Source of the DNA: Adiantum capillus-veneris
Taxonomy: Eukaryota > Streptophyta > Polypodiopsida > Polypodiales > Pteridaceae
Assembly: GCA_014529385.2 (NCBI GenBank)
Contig: CM043952.1
Location: 54,578,119-54,642,118, forward strand
DNA length: 64,000 nucleotides
Direction: 5' to 3'
The translations under genes and the position numbers were made by a program. Each line of letters starts with the position of its first letter. The first letter of the stretch is position 1. A model generated the notes under the pieces. That model did not search any database and was not told where the DNA came from. It saw only the letters and a list, made by a program, of their open reading frames with translations. Positions 1 to 10,547 of the stretch are shown here, in pieces.

Positions 1-67
1 TGTTTTAAAACTCAATAACTCAGTGAGGTCAATGTGGTGATCTTGTCAAAGTCAAGGATGTGGAAGC

Positions 68-137
<70 letters not shown>

Positions 138-404
138 GTGCCCTTCTTACCAAGCTTATTGTTCGGGGTCTTTTCCCCGGACAAGAACCTTGGAAGATGC
201 TTCTTCAGGCCGCTCTTTGCGCAGTGACTCCACGACTCGGCACTAGAGATGGCCTTGCTTTATTTAATTATTGGTTGCCCATTTATCAAGTGGACGTCCG
301 GTCAATTTAGAAAAAAAAGTGTGAATGTGTTTTAAAACTCAATAACTCAGTGAGGTCAATGTGGTGATCTTGTCAAAGTCAAGGATGTGGAAGCGTAGAG
401 ACCA

Positions 405-471
<67 letters not shown>

Positions 472-586
472 GTGCCCTTCTTCCCAAGCTTATTGTTCGG
501 GGTCTTTTCCCCGGACAAGAACCTTGGAAGATGCTTCTTCAAGCCGCTCTTTGCGCAGTGACTCCACGACTCGGCACTAGAGATGG
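1..586. repeat. 327-bp tandem duplication with (GA)n core
   Basis: Two copies of one unit lie head to tail. The unit starting at base 1 begins again at 328, and the two match until about 252 and 586 respectively, apart from the length of the internal GA run (about 70-135 and 407-469) and a short insert before the second run. The second copy is cut at about 586, where LINE-like sequence begins. A related tail of the same unit reappears at 11618-11730. Open frames here are only readings of the GA repeat. The origin of the unit is unknown. Confidence 0.8.
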
Positions 587-1137
587 TCATACTTGGCAGA
601 CAGGGTATCGTTTTCTCTTTACTGATGCCCCCTTGTCCACCGCCTCCCTCTCACCCTTCATCCGATTGCTCCTTCAGATTTGGGTTTCCATGCGACGGGC
701 TATCATATGCTCACCTCCCTCATGTCGTGAGGAGATTGAGCGCCAGCCTCTCATTTGGAATGCTGCAGTTCTTGATTCATCGGTTGATCCACCCCGTCAG
801 CTTGGAGAGAGGCTCACATTGATTGGGCTGCCTGGGACACTGGCCCTGCTGCCTCTATGCGGTTGTTTCATGAGTCACGTATGCTGGATGCTGATTTTGT
901 GGCAGAACATTATGACATTGGTCGCGGGGTGACAGACAGACTGCTTGAGATTGATTCCGCCGTTCCTTCACAGTGGCATGCAGTCATGAGAGGCACGGTT
1001 CAGATGCCTCCCCATTGTGGCTGGGAAGGCCTCTTCTCAGAGCACTCTTTTATTAGCTCGTTTAGACACCATGCTATTCACAGTTTGATACTGACCAGTC
1101 TCAGGGGATTCATGCTAGATTGACATATGATGCAACT
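587..1137 (+). pseudogene. LINE (non-LTR) reverse transcriptase, 5' fragment
   Basis: This is the upstream half of a non-LTR retrotransposon coding region that continues at 9490. The plus-strand frame near 857-1123 reads as a hydrophilic linker of the kind that lies between the reverse transcriptase and the C-terminal zinc-binding domain of plant LINEs. Other frames carry pieces at 583-932, so the fragment has frameshifts. The 5' end is truncated in the second copy of the flanking tandem repeat. The bases before 1138 (CAACT) and after 9489 (CAACC) look like a target duplication, and the frame reads on across that point. Family assignment rests mainly on the downstream half. Confidence 0.6.
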
Positions 1138-2679
1138 TGTCACCAAGAGGTGTATTTTTCCTGTTGCCTTCCGTAAATAAGTATTAGATATATTTATTTT
1201 ATTTTTACTTGTTTGTCCCAAAACCCTTGAAAAGGTGCAAGTGGACATTGCATGGCCAGTGTGAAACGGCTACAGCCAAATGGGTTTCTCACATGGGGGA
1301 TCTAGGTCGGTCAGACAGGGACTGCGAGGGCCAGTTAGCACTGAATTCTGATGAGTACGGAAGCTCGTGTGCGCCAAACTGGAATTTGGGCCACTCGTCA
1401 AGTCACTGCAACTTTATAAGTTGAAAGGGGCCAGTAAATTAACCCACATTGTAGATGTTGGTCAAATGGTAGTCTTCAATGATGGTTAGGAGACCGATAG
1501 GGACGCCATGGAAGCATCTCCTAAAATTTAGGGAACTGCTATTTTTGACCGGAAAATGTGTTCGCGTCATTAGCTCTGGAATGACAAGGGGAACATTTTA
1601 TTGCTCTGCTGCCAAGTCAACTGACGCACCAATTGAGATATTTTTAGCAGGGAAAGCCCAAACTCGGAAATTGGGCGACGTGTCAGCCTGTGAGCGATTC
1701 TACCACTCTGGGAGGCAAAAACGAGCTGCATATCAACAAAGGGGGCGCCATTTTCAGCCTCAGGTGGATTGTAGCAGGTACAGAAGCTATGGAATGCTTA
1801 CCTTGCCCTCTATGCACAGTATGGTGACGGGAGTGATGCCCCGCACGCTACATACTGCTCTCTTTCTCCCCTACGTACAGTATGTTATGCCCCACTAGTG
1901 GGCTTCTCATTTGACCTATGTACAGTTCTGGGGGTTTATGCGCGTTTGCCAAGGCAAGAGCCTTCTGAACAGGAACCGGATTAGCTAATTGCTAATCCCC
2001 CACAGGTACGCACAGTTCCATCACGAAAGATTGCGAGTTTGGAGAGTTTTCTCGCGTGAAAACTCGTCCAATTCACAAGGGAACTGTCCCATTGCGTGCG
2101 GGAGCCCTTGGGACACGCGTAGGCGTGTTCGCTCCGCTAAAAACGATCCGAAACAGAGAATTACAGCCTGCTGTGTTTTTCTGCAGGTTCAGGGTTTCGC
2201 ACCTAAACTGCAAGGGAACATCGGGGGAGCCTCGTGAGAGCCTTGGGATGCGTGTACAGGCTTTTGGGCTCTTGGCAGTGAAAAACAGAGAATTACAGCC
2301 CGCTGAATTTTTGTGACAGCTCACCAGAAAGCTTGCAGATATCGAGGGAATCCGTCCTATACAGGTGTTTTTGACCTACAGGGGTTTTTGCGCCGTTATG
2401 TTGTCGAAATCCGGCCGAAAACCTGCGTTTTCAGCCCTCGCCAGGTTTGGACAGCTTTGTGAAAGCTTGTGCTAAGTGGTCGGATCGTCTACCTTAATTT
2501 GAATAAAGAAATTCCGAAAGGGGCGCCAGTCTTTGGGGCTTACAGGGTGTCGGTCTCGTGTGCGCAGTGACCTTCTAGTCGTTGGACGCAACTGTGTTCT
2601 CTTCCCTTCTCAGTGCTCTGTGTAAAGTTAACAGGTAATTGAAATAGTACCGCCCTCTATGTTGTACGGGCCGGTTATA
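1138..2679 (+). repeat. Element A 5' LTR
   Basis: The LTR starts with TGTCACCAAG and ends in GGTTATA, directly before the primer site. It matches 7948-9489 base for base in length. It ends in TA rather than the usual CA in both copies, so the change predates or accompanied this insertion. An AATAAA lies at 2502-2507, followed by the conserved motif ATTCCGAAAGGGGCGCC (2511-2527) that also occurs in the LTRs of elements B and C. Confidence 0.95.
2502..2527 (+). promoter_or_regulatory. AATAAA plus conserved LTR motif (element A)
   Basis: AATAAA at 2502-2507 is followed after 3 nt by a 17-nt motif that recurs in all gypsy A, B and C LTRs here (3' LTR copy at 9312-9337 with ATACCG instead of ATTCCG). 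AATAAA is a classic polyadenylation signal, so this may mark the end of the element transcript. The function of the motif itself is inferred only from conservation. Confidence 0.5.
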
Positions 2680-2696
2680 TGGTTCCATCGACGGGA
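2680..2696 (+). other. Primer-binding site, element A (tRNA-Glu-like)
   Basis: TGGTTCCATCGACGGGA lies directly after the 5' LTR and starts with the TGG expected from a tRNA CCA end. The same 17 bases follow the 5' LTR of element C (20537-20553). It is not the iMet site used by B1, B2 and E. As I remember plant tRNA sequences, it is closest to the complement of a tRNA-Glu 3' end, with about two or three mismatches. Confidence 0.6.
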
Positions 2697-2700
2697 TAGT

Positions 2701-2720
2701 CACTTTTTCTTCAAAAAGTG
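2701..2720 (+). other. Leader hairpin of element A
   Basis: An 8-bp perfect stem (CACTTTTT with AAAAAGTG) closes a CTTC loop 4 nt after the primer site. Element C keeps a weaker version, CACTT and AAGTG, at the equivalent place (about 20560-20579). A position between the primer site and gag suits an RNA packaging or dimerisation structure, but that is inference. Confidence 0.4.
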
Positions 2721-2764
2721 CAGCGTGGATTGTTGTGGGTGAAAGCAACACAGAGCTTGTCGAT

Positions 2765-4147
2765 ATGGCAGAGAAGAGAGACCAAATACCTGAAGAGGGA
2801 TCTTCCTCACATGGCACATAGAAAATTCCTTCAACTCTTGAAGAAGAGGACAATTGTTTAGAACTCAACTGCGTTGCTGCATGGACATGTTTCAGCAGTT
2901 GGCTAACAACCCAAGGATGCAGGAATTCTTACAGGCTCCGACACAGGGTTTTAAGCCTCCTACACAGGGAATGACTGAGCCGTTGCAGGAAAAGGAGATT
3001 TCCAATGCGCAGAGGACTCATGATACTCGAGGGAAAGCCCATGTGGTTGAGCAACTAGCGGTGTCCAATGATCCAAAGCAACTTGCTTTAGCTGGACATG
3101 AACCGTTTGTGAATGGTCAAGGGAGCAATGATCCACAGGTTATATGCCAGGGAATGTGTTCGGGACAATGCAAACAGGCATGGGTAACCCTATGTACGTG
3201 AACATGGGTGCCCAACCAGGTTTTCAGGGTGCCTACGGCTAGTTTCGAGTGCCTGGAACACAATTTGGTATGGCTGGTTTTTCGCAGCCATGCGTACAAA
3301 ATGCAGATATGACAGGGAAAACAGTTGATGCGAGTGCTGGAATGAACACTCATGGAGCACCACTGTTACAGGCACCTGTTTATGATAATGTGGCTCCTTT
3401 GAGTCAGCCTAAGGATTACAAGGAAGGTGGGCAGGGAGTGAAGTTTGAAACTTTCAGAGGAACTGAGGACCAATTGAAGGCTTTGACCTTCATACAGCAG
3501 TTCGATGCAGCTTATGCTGGAGGCAACTTCACGGAATCTTCAAAGATACGCAAGGCTGCCACTTTCTTGAAAGGGAATGCGCTTTAATGGTGGACCGCAT
3601 TGTTGAACCAGGGTCAAGCCCCAACAACGTGGGTCCAATTCAAACAACTTTTTGCGCCTGCATGGTTGACAAACACTTTTGAAGTGGATGTAATGACGGA
3701 ATGGCACGAGTTGAATGCTAAACATTGTGCGGATCTGGAAGAGTACAATAAACGGGTTTGGGCCGCATTGTTGCCAGTCACCTCTTACAGGTTTGTGCCT
3801 TTGTCATAACAGATTGAGAAGTACTATTGCGGATTGCCCAAGAAAATCAGGGACTACTGCACAAAGACTACTGTCATGAATATGTTTCAGTTGATAGAGA
3901 ATGCAAGAGTGGCTAGCAATCTGTCGAAGGGAGATTCCGATGGATTTAATAGCCACAAGAAAGGGTCCCAAGGCAAACAGTTTTCAGCCAAGGGCAATGT
4001 TGCAGCAAAGCCTTCTGAGCCTCCCACAAAGAAGCCCTCCACTCAAAAAGCTGATACGTCCAAGAAGCAGAACGAGGACAAGGACAAAAAAGGCATTTTT
4101 CTGGCAAAACTTTTCAAGAAAGGAAAGCTCTTAGGGAGGCCAAGAAA
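2765..4147 (+). pseudogene. Element A gag (broken)
   Basis: Gag would form the cytoplasmic particle around the element RNA. The start ATG at 2765 matches the start of gag in element C (20645), with both proteins beginning MA and an acidic, serine-rich stretch. A stop follows after 18 codons. The conserved retrotransposon gag domain is read at about 3420-3900 (motifs FIQQFDAAYAGG, TEWHELN, LLPVTSYRFVPL) with in-frame stops at about 3585 and 3807. A frame change near 4100 leads into the zinc-knuckle frame. The middle part is rich in Q, P and M, as in C. Clearly degenerate, yet the domain is easily recognised. Confidence 0.85.
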
Positions 4148-5366
4148 TGCTACATTTGTGAACAGGAAGGACACTTTGCAAATGAGTGCCCACAGAAGAA
4201 GTCACAGGATAAGGATGACAAGTCAGACCATAAAGGGAAGAAGCCAAAGCCGAGTGCAGGACTTGTTCCAGATTTGGTTGGAGATCAGCCAAACACAGAT
4301 GCCACGGAGCTGTGCAGAGCTTGGGGCAAAGTTAGAGACCAGGCAGTGCTGGTTTTCTTTGATTCAGGAGCCCGTGCAAATTTCATATCACCAGAATTGG
4401 CATCAAAGTTGGGCATTCGTACAGAGGAGATGGGTATGACAGGCGAAGCAGGTTTGGCATGCCCAGGACATTCAGAGCCTGTTACTCCCATTCTGGGAAA
4501 GCTTCGTCTGCACATTCAGAGCTATGTGGATGCGGAAGAATTTCATATTATGCCGCTTGAGGGCTGTGATGTGTTATTGGGTATCCCATGGTGTTACAGG
4601 TTGCATGCTATGGTGGATACTTACAACAAAAAGATTACCCTTGTACATAGAGGAAAGACTCATGTCCTTGATGTAAAGCTTAAAGGCGAGTCTGTTCCAG
4701 TTGTTTCTACTTCTGCTATTTCGTCTGTAATAAAGAATCATCTTTCTGCGTACTTGATCTTTGCAAAAGAAGTACCTCAAGTTGTATCTAATTTGTTTAC
4801 CTTAGATAAAGACAGGTCAACTTTTTTGAGTGGTTTCAGTGATTGTTTTTCGGACTCTTTGCCAGGGGAGTTACCTCCTGAGAGACCTGAGGATCATACT
4901 ATAGATCTTGTGCCAGGTTCTAGTCCACCGAATAGACCACCATACAGGGTTAGTGCAGCTCGGCAGAAAGAGATTATGGGTCAGGTCAACGAGCTTTTAG
5001 AGAAGGGGCTGATTAAGCCCAGTTCATCCCCTTTTTGTTCGCCTGTACTCTTAGTGCAGAAGAAGGATGGTTCATGGCGCATGTGCATTGACTATCGCGC
5101 CTTGAATAAGAATACTATCAAGAACAAGTTCCCCATACCGAGGATAGATGACATTCTTGATCGGCTTGAGGGAGCGTCATTGTTTACAAGAATAGACCTA
5201 AAGAGCGGGTATCATCAGATACGCATTAGGCCAGAAGATGTCCATAAGACTGCGTTCAGGACAACATTTGGTCTCTATGAGTTTCTTGTCATGCCATTTG
5301 GTCTCACAAATGCTCCTGCCACATTTAATAGAATGATGGACAAAATTTTTAGACCACAGAAACTTT
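4148..5366 (+). pseudogene. Element A pol, first part: zinc knuckle, protease, reverse transcriptase
   Basis: One open frame carries, in order: a CCHC zinc knuckle ([14 protein letters not shown], 4148-4189), an aspartic protease with the active-site motif [12 protein letters not shown] (about 4353-4390), a linker, and the reverse transcriptase fingers and palm with [11 protein letters not shown] (catalytic Asp, about 5196) and [14 protein letters not shown]. The frame ends in a premature stop at 5383, because a one-base change at about 5350-5360 shifts the frame just before the second catalytic motif. The rest continues in the next frame from 5367. Protease and reverse transcriptase process the polyprotein and copy the RNA. 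The frameshift separates the two catalytic parts of the enzyme. Confidence 0.93.
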
Positions 5367-7649
5367 GTGGGTACCTTCTTTGATGACATGATTGTCTACT
5401 CAAAGTCTGAAGAGGAGCATAGGGATCACTTGACCACAGTTTTCAATGAGCTACGCAAGAATAGGCTACTCATCAATGCAAAGAAAAGTGAGTTCTTTTT
5501 GCAAGAAATTCACTTCCTTGGGCACATTGTTTCAAAGGATGGGGTACGCACGGATCCCGCTAAAGTGGAAGCAATTAGGTCATGGCCAGACTTGAAGTCC
5601 GTACATGACATTCGAAGCTTTCTAGGCTTATGTTCCTATTACAGGAGGTTCATCCGAAATTTTGCTGAGATTGCTTCTCCACTCCATGCATTGCAAGGAA
5701 AAGGAGTTACTTTCAAGTGGACAGCCAAGGAAATTTTAGCGTTCAAACACTTGAAAGAGAAGCTGACTTCAGATCCGGTAATTATTTTGCCAGATCTTTC
5801 TAAACCTTTTGTGGTTCAATGTGATGCGTGTGGCCATAGTCTTGGTGCAGTTTTAATGCAGAATGGCCGAGTAGTCGCATATGAGAGCAGAATTCTTTTG
5901 AAGACTGAAAGGAACTTGCAAGTCTATGAGAAAGAATTGCTGGCAGTAATTCATGCTCTCACTAGTTGGAAACACTATTTGCTAGGGGCTGATTTTGTTG
6001 TCCAAACGGATCATCAAACCTTGCGATATTTTCTTACACAGACGAAGTTGTCTGAGAAGCACATGCGATGGGCAAACATCTTGTCAATGTTCCATTTTCA
6101 GATTGTGCATGTGCAAGGGAAAAAGAACGTGGTGGCTGATGCGTTGTCACGAAAGCCCCAAATTTCAGCAGTGCCAATTCCGTACCATTGTGAACTAGGC
6201 GAAATGAAGACACAATATGCTGAAGATTCAGATTTTGCAAGGATCTATGACCAGCTTCTTGATGGGCAACATCATGAGCACTATATGCTTAAGAATCACT
6301 TTCTCATGATGCATGGAAAGTTATGCGTTACTAAACAGTTACGGCCAAAGATTTTGATGGAAAGTCATGCTCCACCTTATGCTGGGCATCGTGGAATTGA
6401 TGCGACAGTGAAAGGGGTTGAGGCATTCTTCTATTGGCCAGCTTTGCGTCAAGATGTTGACACATTTGTAAGATCATGCTTAGTATGCCAAAAAGTCAAA
6501 TTTGACAGACAAAAGCAACCGGGATTGTTGCAGCCATTGCTGATCCCTGATAGGCCATGGGAAAGTATAGCAATGGACTTTATCTTTGATCTTCCAAGGA
6601 CGCAAACAGGAAATGATGGGATTTGGACTATCATTTGTAGGTTCAGTACGCAGGCCCATTTCATTCCTGTTAGGAAGAAGATAAAGCCAGAACACATGGT
6701 CAAGATATTCATGAGCAATATCTTTAAATGTCATGGGATGCCTCAGTCAATTGTCAGTGACAGGGATCCACGTATGACGAGTCTTTTCTGGAAGGCATTG
6801 TTTGAGAACATGGGCACTACGCTCAAGTTCTCTTCTTCGTTTCATCCGCAAACTGATGGACAATCAGAAGAGGCAAATTCTACTGTCTTGGACCTACTCA
6901 AATGTTATGTCTCAGAGCACAAGGCAACTTGGGAACACCATCTCCCATTGGTTGAATATGCTTACAATAACATTGTGCATACATCAACAGGTAAGGCACC
7001 ATTTGAGATAGTGGAAGGAGGAAAGAAAGTCCCACCCATTTTGCAGACTAAGGACAAGATATTTGAGGCAGACAAGTATGTGCAAGATATGGATGAAACA
7101 TACAGGAAGATAAAGATTGCTCTTGAGAAGACTCAGGCTAAGCAAAAGAAAGTTGCTGATCGTCACCGTCGTGAACTTGTATTTTCACTTGGTGATTGGG
7201 TACTTTTGCGCTTTGAAAAGGCCAGGTTAAGGAAAAGGAAAAGCAAGGAACGCTTGTTTCCTAAGCTCAGTATGCGATATTATGGTCCTTTTGAGATTTC
7301 AGAAAAGATCAGCGATGTAGCTTACAGGTTAAAGCTACCAGAAGGCTGGAAAATACATAATGCTTTTCATGTCAGCCTTCTAAGGCCCTTTGTTGGTGAT
7401 GTGCCAGAGAATATGCTTGATGAGGAACAACCCGAAGTGGAAGAATTGGATGAAATCCTTGTTCCTGAACAGATATTGGCACATAAAGAAAGAAAGGTTA
7501 GAGAAAAGGTTGCAAGACGCTATTTGGTGAAGTTCAAGAACTATCCATCATTAGATACCAAATGGATGGAAGAGTCTAAATTGCTTGATTCACCTCAGCT
7601 ATTGCAATTGTCTCTTGAAGCCTTTCAAATGGAACCCACAGTGACTTGA
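5367..7649 (+). pseudogene. Element A pol, second part: RT, RNase H, integrase, chromodomain
   Basis: A 760-codon open frame without internal stops. It begins with [12 protein letters not shown] (the YXDD-type reverse transcriptase motif with FFDD). RNase H follows with CDACGHSLGAVL, YEKELLAV and TDHQTL. Integrase has an H2C2 zinc finger (GHRGIDATV to CLVCQK) and a DDE core (MDFIFDL, VSDRDPR, QSEEANS). A GPY/F module (MRYYGPF) and a C-terminal chromodomain (about codons 700-755, PEQILAHKERKV and YLVKFKNYP) close the protein. The chromodomain marks a chromovirus and would steer integration to particular chromatin. No true start codon belongs here; the frame depends on the broken upstream part. 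Confidence 0.93.
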
Positions 7650-7909
7650 TGCAGCCTTTTTGGAGTAAGGCAAGAGCATGGTTCATGATGCTCAAGAGAG
7701 TAGTTAAGCAATTGTATCTACTCTTTCCATACATAATTTAGTGTGAACAAGAGTACACTAGAAGACTTCTATGCTTGATATATGTGTCGTAGCCAGGTTG
7801 GTGGGATTGTTTAATCGTCCAACGCTACATTTCCGGAAGCATGTATATCTTGGATTCCCATCATAGAATATATGTGATATCAGGAGATATCTACATGTAT
7901 TATTGGCAT

Positions 7910-7927
7910 GCAAGCGAGGTCGCTTGC
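7910..7927 (+). promoter_or_regulatory. Pre-PPT inverted repeat, element A
   Basis: GCAAGCG and CGCTTGC form a perfect 7-bp stem around AGGT. It ends 20 nt before the 3' LTR, just upstream of the polypurine tract. Elements B1, B2, C, a remnant at 48.0 kb and, more weakly, E have an inverted repeat at the same distance with different stem bases. The function is unknown; conservation of position and pairing is the evidence. Confidence 0.65.
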
Positions 7928-7932
7928 AGTAT

Positions 7933-7947
7933 TTCAAGGGTGGGGTG
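7933..7947 (+). other. Polypurine tract, element A
   Basis: TCAAGGGTGGGGTG directly precedes TGTCACC of the 3' LTR. In LTR retrotransposons this tract primes plus-strand DNA synthesis. It is interrupted by T residues compared with the cleaner tracts of B1 and C. Confidence 0.75.
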
Positions 7948-9489
7948 TGTCACCAGGAGGTGTATTTTTCCTGTTGCCTTCCGTAAATAAGTATTAGATA
8001 TATTTATTTTATTTTTACTTGTTTGTCCCAAAACCCTTGAAAAGGTGCAAGTGGACATTGCATGGCCAGTGTGAAACGGCTGCAGCCAAATGGGTTTCTC
8101 ACATCGGGGATCTAGGTCGGTCAGACAGGGACTTCCCGGGCCAGTTAGCACTGAATTCTGATGAGTACGGAAGCTCGTGTGCGCCAAACTGGAATTTGGG
8201 CCACTCGTCAAGTCACTGCAACTTTATAAGTTGAAAGGGGCCAGTAAATTAACCCACATTGTAGATGTTGGTCAAATGGTAGTCTTCAATGATGGTTAGG
8301 AGACCGATAGGGACGCCATGGAAGCATCTCCTAAAATTTAGGGAACTGCTATTTTTGACCGGAAAATGTGTTCGCGTCATTAGCTCTGGAATGACAAGGG
8401 GAACATTTTATTGCTCTGCTGCCAAGTCAACTGACGCACCAATTGAGATATTTTTAGCAGGGAAAGCCCAAACTCGGAAATTGGGCGACGTGTCAGCTTG
8501 TGAGCGATTCTACCACTCTGGGAGGCAAAAACGAGCTGCATATCAACAAAGGGGGCGCCATTTTCAGCCTCAGGTGGATTGTAGCAGGTACAGAAGCTAT
8601 GGAATGCTTACCTTGCCCTCTATGCACAGTATGGTGACGGGAGTGATGCCCTGCACGCTACATATTGCTCTCTTTCTCCCCTACGTACAGTATGTTATGC
8701 CCCACTAGTGGGCTTCTCATTTGACCTATGTACAGTTCTGGGGGTTTATGCGCGTTTGCCAAGGCAAGAGCCTTCTGAATAGGAACCGGATTAGCTAATT
8801 GCTAATCCCCCACAGGTACGCACAGTTCCATCACGAAAGATTGCGAGTTTGGAGAGTTTTCTCGCGTGAAAACTCGTCCAATTCACAAGGGAACTGTCCC
8901 ATTGCGTGCGGGAGCCCTTGGGACACGCGTAGGCGTGTTCGCTCCGCTAAAAACGATCCGAAACAGGGAATTACAGCCTGCTGTGTTTTTCTGCAGGTTC
9001 AGGGTTTCGCACCTAAACTGCAAGGGAACATCGGGGGAGCCTCGTGAGAGCCTTGGGATGCGTGTACAGGCTTTTGGGCTCTTGGCAGTGAAAAACAGAG
9101 AATTACAGCCCGCTGAATTTCTGTGACAGCTCACCAGAAAGCTTGCAGATATCGAGGGAATCCGTCCTAGACAGGTGTTTTTGACCTACAGGGGTTTTTG
9201 CGCCGTTATGTTGTCGAAATCCGGTCGAAAACCTGCGTTTTCAGCCCTCGCCAGGTTTGGACAGCTTTGTGAAAGCTTGTGCTAAGTGGTCGGATCGTCT
9301 ACCTTAATTTGAATAAAGAAATACCGAAAGGGGCGCCAGTCTTTGTGGCCTACAGGGTGTCGGTCTCGTGTGCGCAGTGACATTCTAGTCGCTGGACGCA
9401 ACTGTGTTCTCTTCCCTTCTCAGTGCTCTGTGTAAAGTTAACAGGTAATTGAAATAGTACCGCCCTCTACGTTGTACGGGCCGGTTATA
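7948..9489 (+). repeat. Element A 3' LTR
   Basis: 1542 bp, same length as 1138-2679, with about 20 single-base differences seen by eye and no obvious indel. It ends GGTTATA. The next bases resume the LINE reading frame. AATAAA at 9312-9317 and the shared motif at 9321-9337 are present. Confidence 0.95.
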
Positions 9490-10547
9490 CAACCTCTCCG
9501 CACCTTGCCCTTCCCGGAGCTCGATGGGAGGCCATCATAGTAGTTGGCTCCCGCGGGAAGCGTCGTGTTGATCCTCGGTTCGCTTCCGCCGATGTTGCAC
9601 TTTGGAGGCGTTGGGTGTGGGAGGGTCGTGCCCTATCTCAGCTTTATTGGGACCCAGGCGAGTGGCATTGAACTCACTCTGACCCCACCGGTGCACCAAT
9701 ATCCTTCTTTGAGTACACTTTCAGGATTGGACGGTTAACATTGATGAGGCAGCAGCCAGAGCAGCCCACTCGTATGCGTTTCTGGTTACATTCAGGCCTC
9801 TCCCATGCCTATCTGCAGCAATTTTGGTCCACCATCTGGGATTTACATGCGGCTCGTCGTATTTCTTTTTTCATGTGGATGATTGCACATGCGGGACTTC
9901 CAGTTGGGACTTGGCTAGCTACTATGGGTCATGATCCGTTATGTACTCGTTGTCCTTTGCGACTACTTGAGTCACCTGCACACTGCCTTCGGTCATGCTC
10001 AGCTTCCCATGTACTGTGGCTTGCAGTTCGCTTTCTACTTAGCAGAGCAGGTGTTCAGCATGGATTTCTTACTTGGGGATCTGTCTCATGGTTGATGCCT
10101 ATGCCCGGTCCCCATCTTTTTTACGAGGGCTCAGACACAAATCCAGCCTTTATGCTCACATCGACTGGTTATCGGCGAGGTACTTTGGCTATGCTACCAC
10201 AGATTGCTTGGCAGGGGGATTCTCAGACACGTGATGAAGTTTTTTCAGTCATCACTAGTATTACACTATGGAATGTTTGGAGAGCTCGTTGTCTCCACAT
10301 TCTAAGTGCGGCTCCACAGCTCCTTCAGGATACCCTCACTGCTATTTGGCTGGACATCATTCATACCCTGATTTGGCAGTGGGATTCATCCTCAGGTACA
10401 TCTCGAGCAGCTGAGGCACGCCGATTTGCCTTCCTTCGACGTTGGGCTCGATCCCCACTCTTCTTCACACTTACAGGTGGCCAGATTACGTGGCATTATG
10501 CCCCTCCTCGGTGGTTTCTTCTCCACTCATCACACCGACCACCATGA
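9490..10547 (+). pseudogene. LINE reverse transcriptase C-terminal part with zf-RVT domain
   Basis: This continues the LINE of 587-1137 after element A. The frame open at 9741-10547 carries the zinc-binding domain typical of plant non-LTR reverse transcriptases: ARRISFFMWMIAHAGLPVG, then C-x2-C, H and C spacing in CTRC and AHCLRSC, followed by W-rich C-terminal sequence and a stop at 10545. The upstream part (9490-9740) is read in another frame, so at least one frameshift exists. LINEs copy themselves by target-primed reverse transcription; this copy is broken by truncation, frameshifts and the LTR element. The stop fits the natural end of the ORF. Confidence 0.8.

Larger units (their letters stand above)
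1138..9489 (+). mobile_element. Element A: Ty3/gypsy chromodomain LTR retrotransposon
   Basis: A complete-looking element of 8352 bp with two LTRs of equal length (1542 bp), a leader with a primer site, gag, protease, reverse transcriptase, RNase H, integrase and a C-terminal chromodomain in the gypsy order, then a polypurine tract. It lies inside a LINE coding region. The flanks CAACT and CAACC fit a 5-bp target duplication with one change. Gag has stops and frame changes and pol has a frameshift at about 5350, so it cannot make a normal polyprotein. The LTRs differ at about 20 positions by eye, which suggests a fairly recent insertion. Closest relative in the window is element C. Confidence 0.95.

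Noticed and set aside
34..590. Open frames through the GA repeats (70, 83, 66 codons)
   Set aside because: They are readings of (GA)n as alternating R/E or L/S; no motif.
1479..2324. Frames in the A LTR (139, 82, 86, 83 codons), repeated at 8289-9134
   Set aside because: Present only because the LTR is duplicated; no motif and no conserved counterpart in C.
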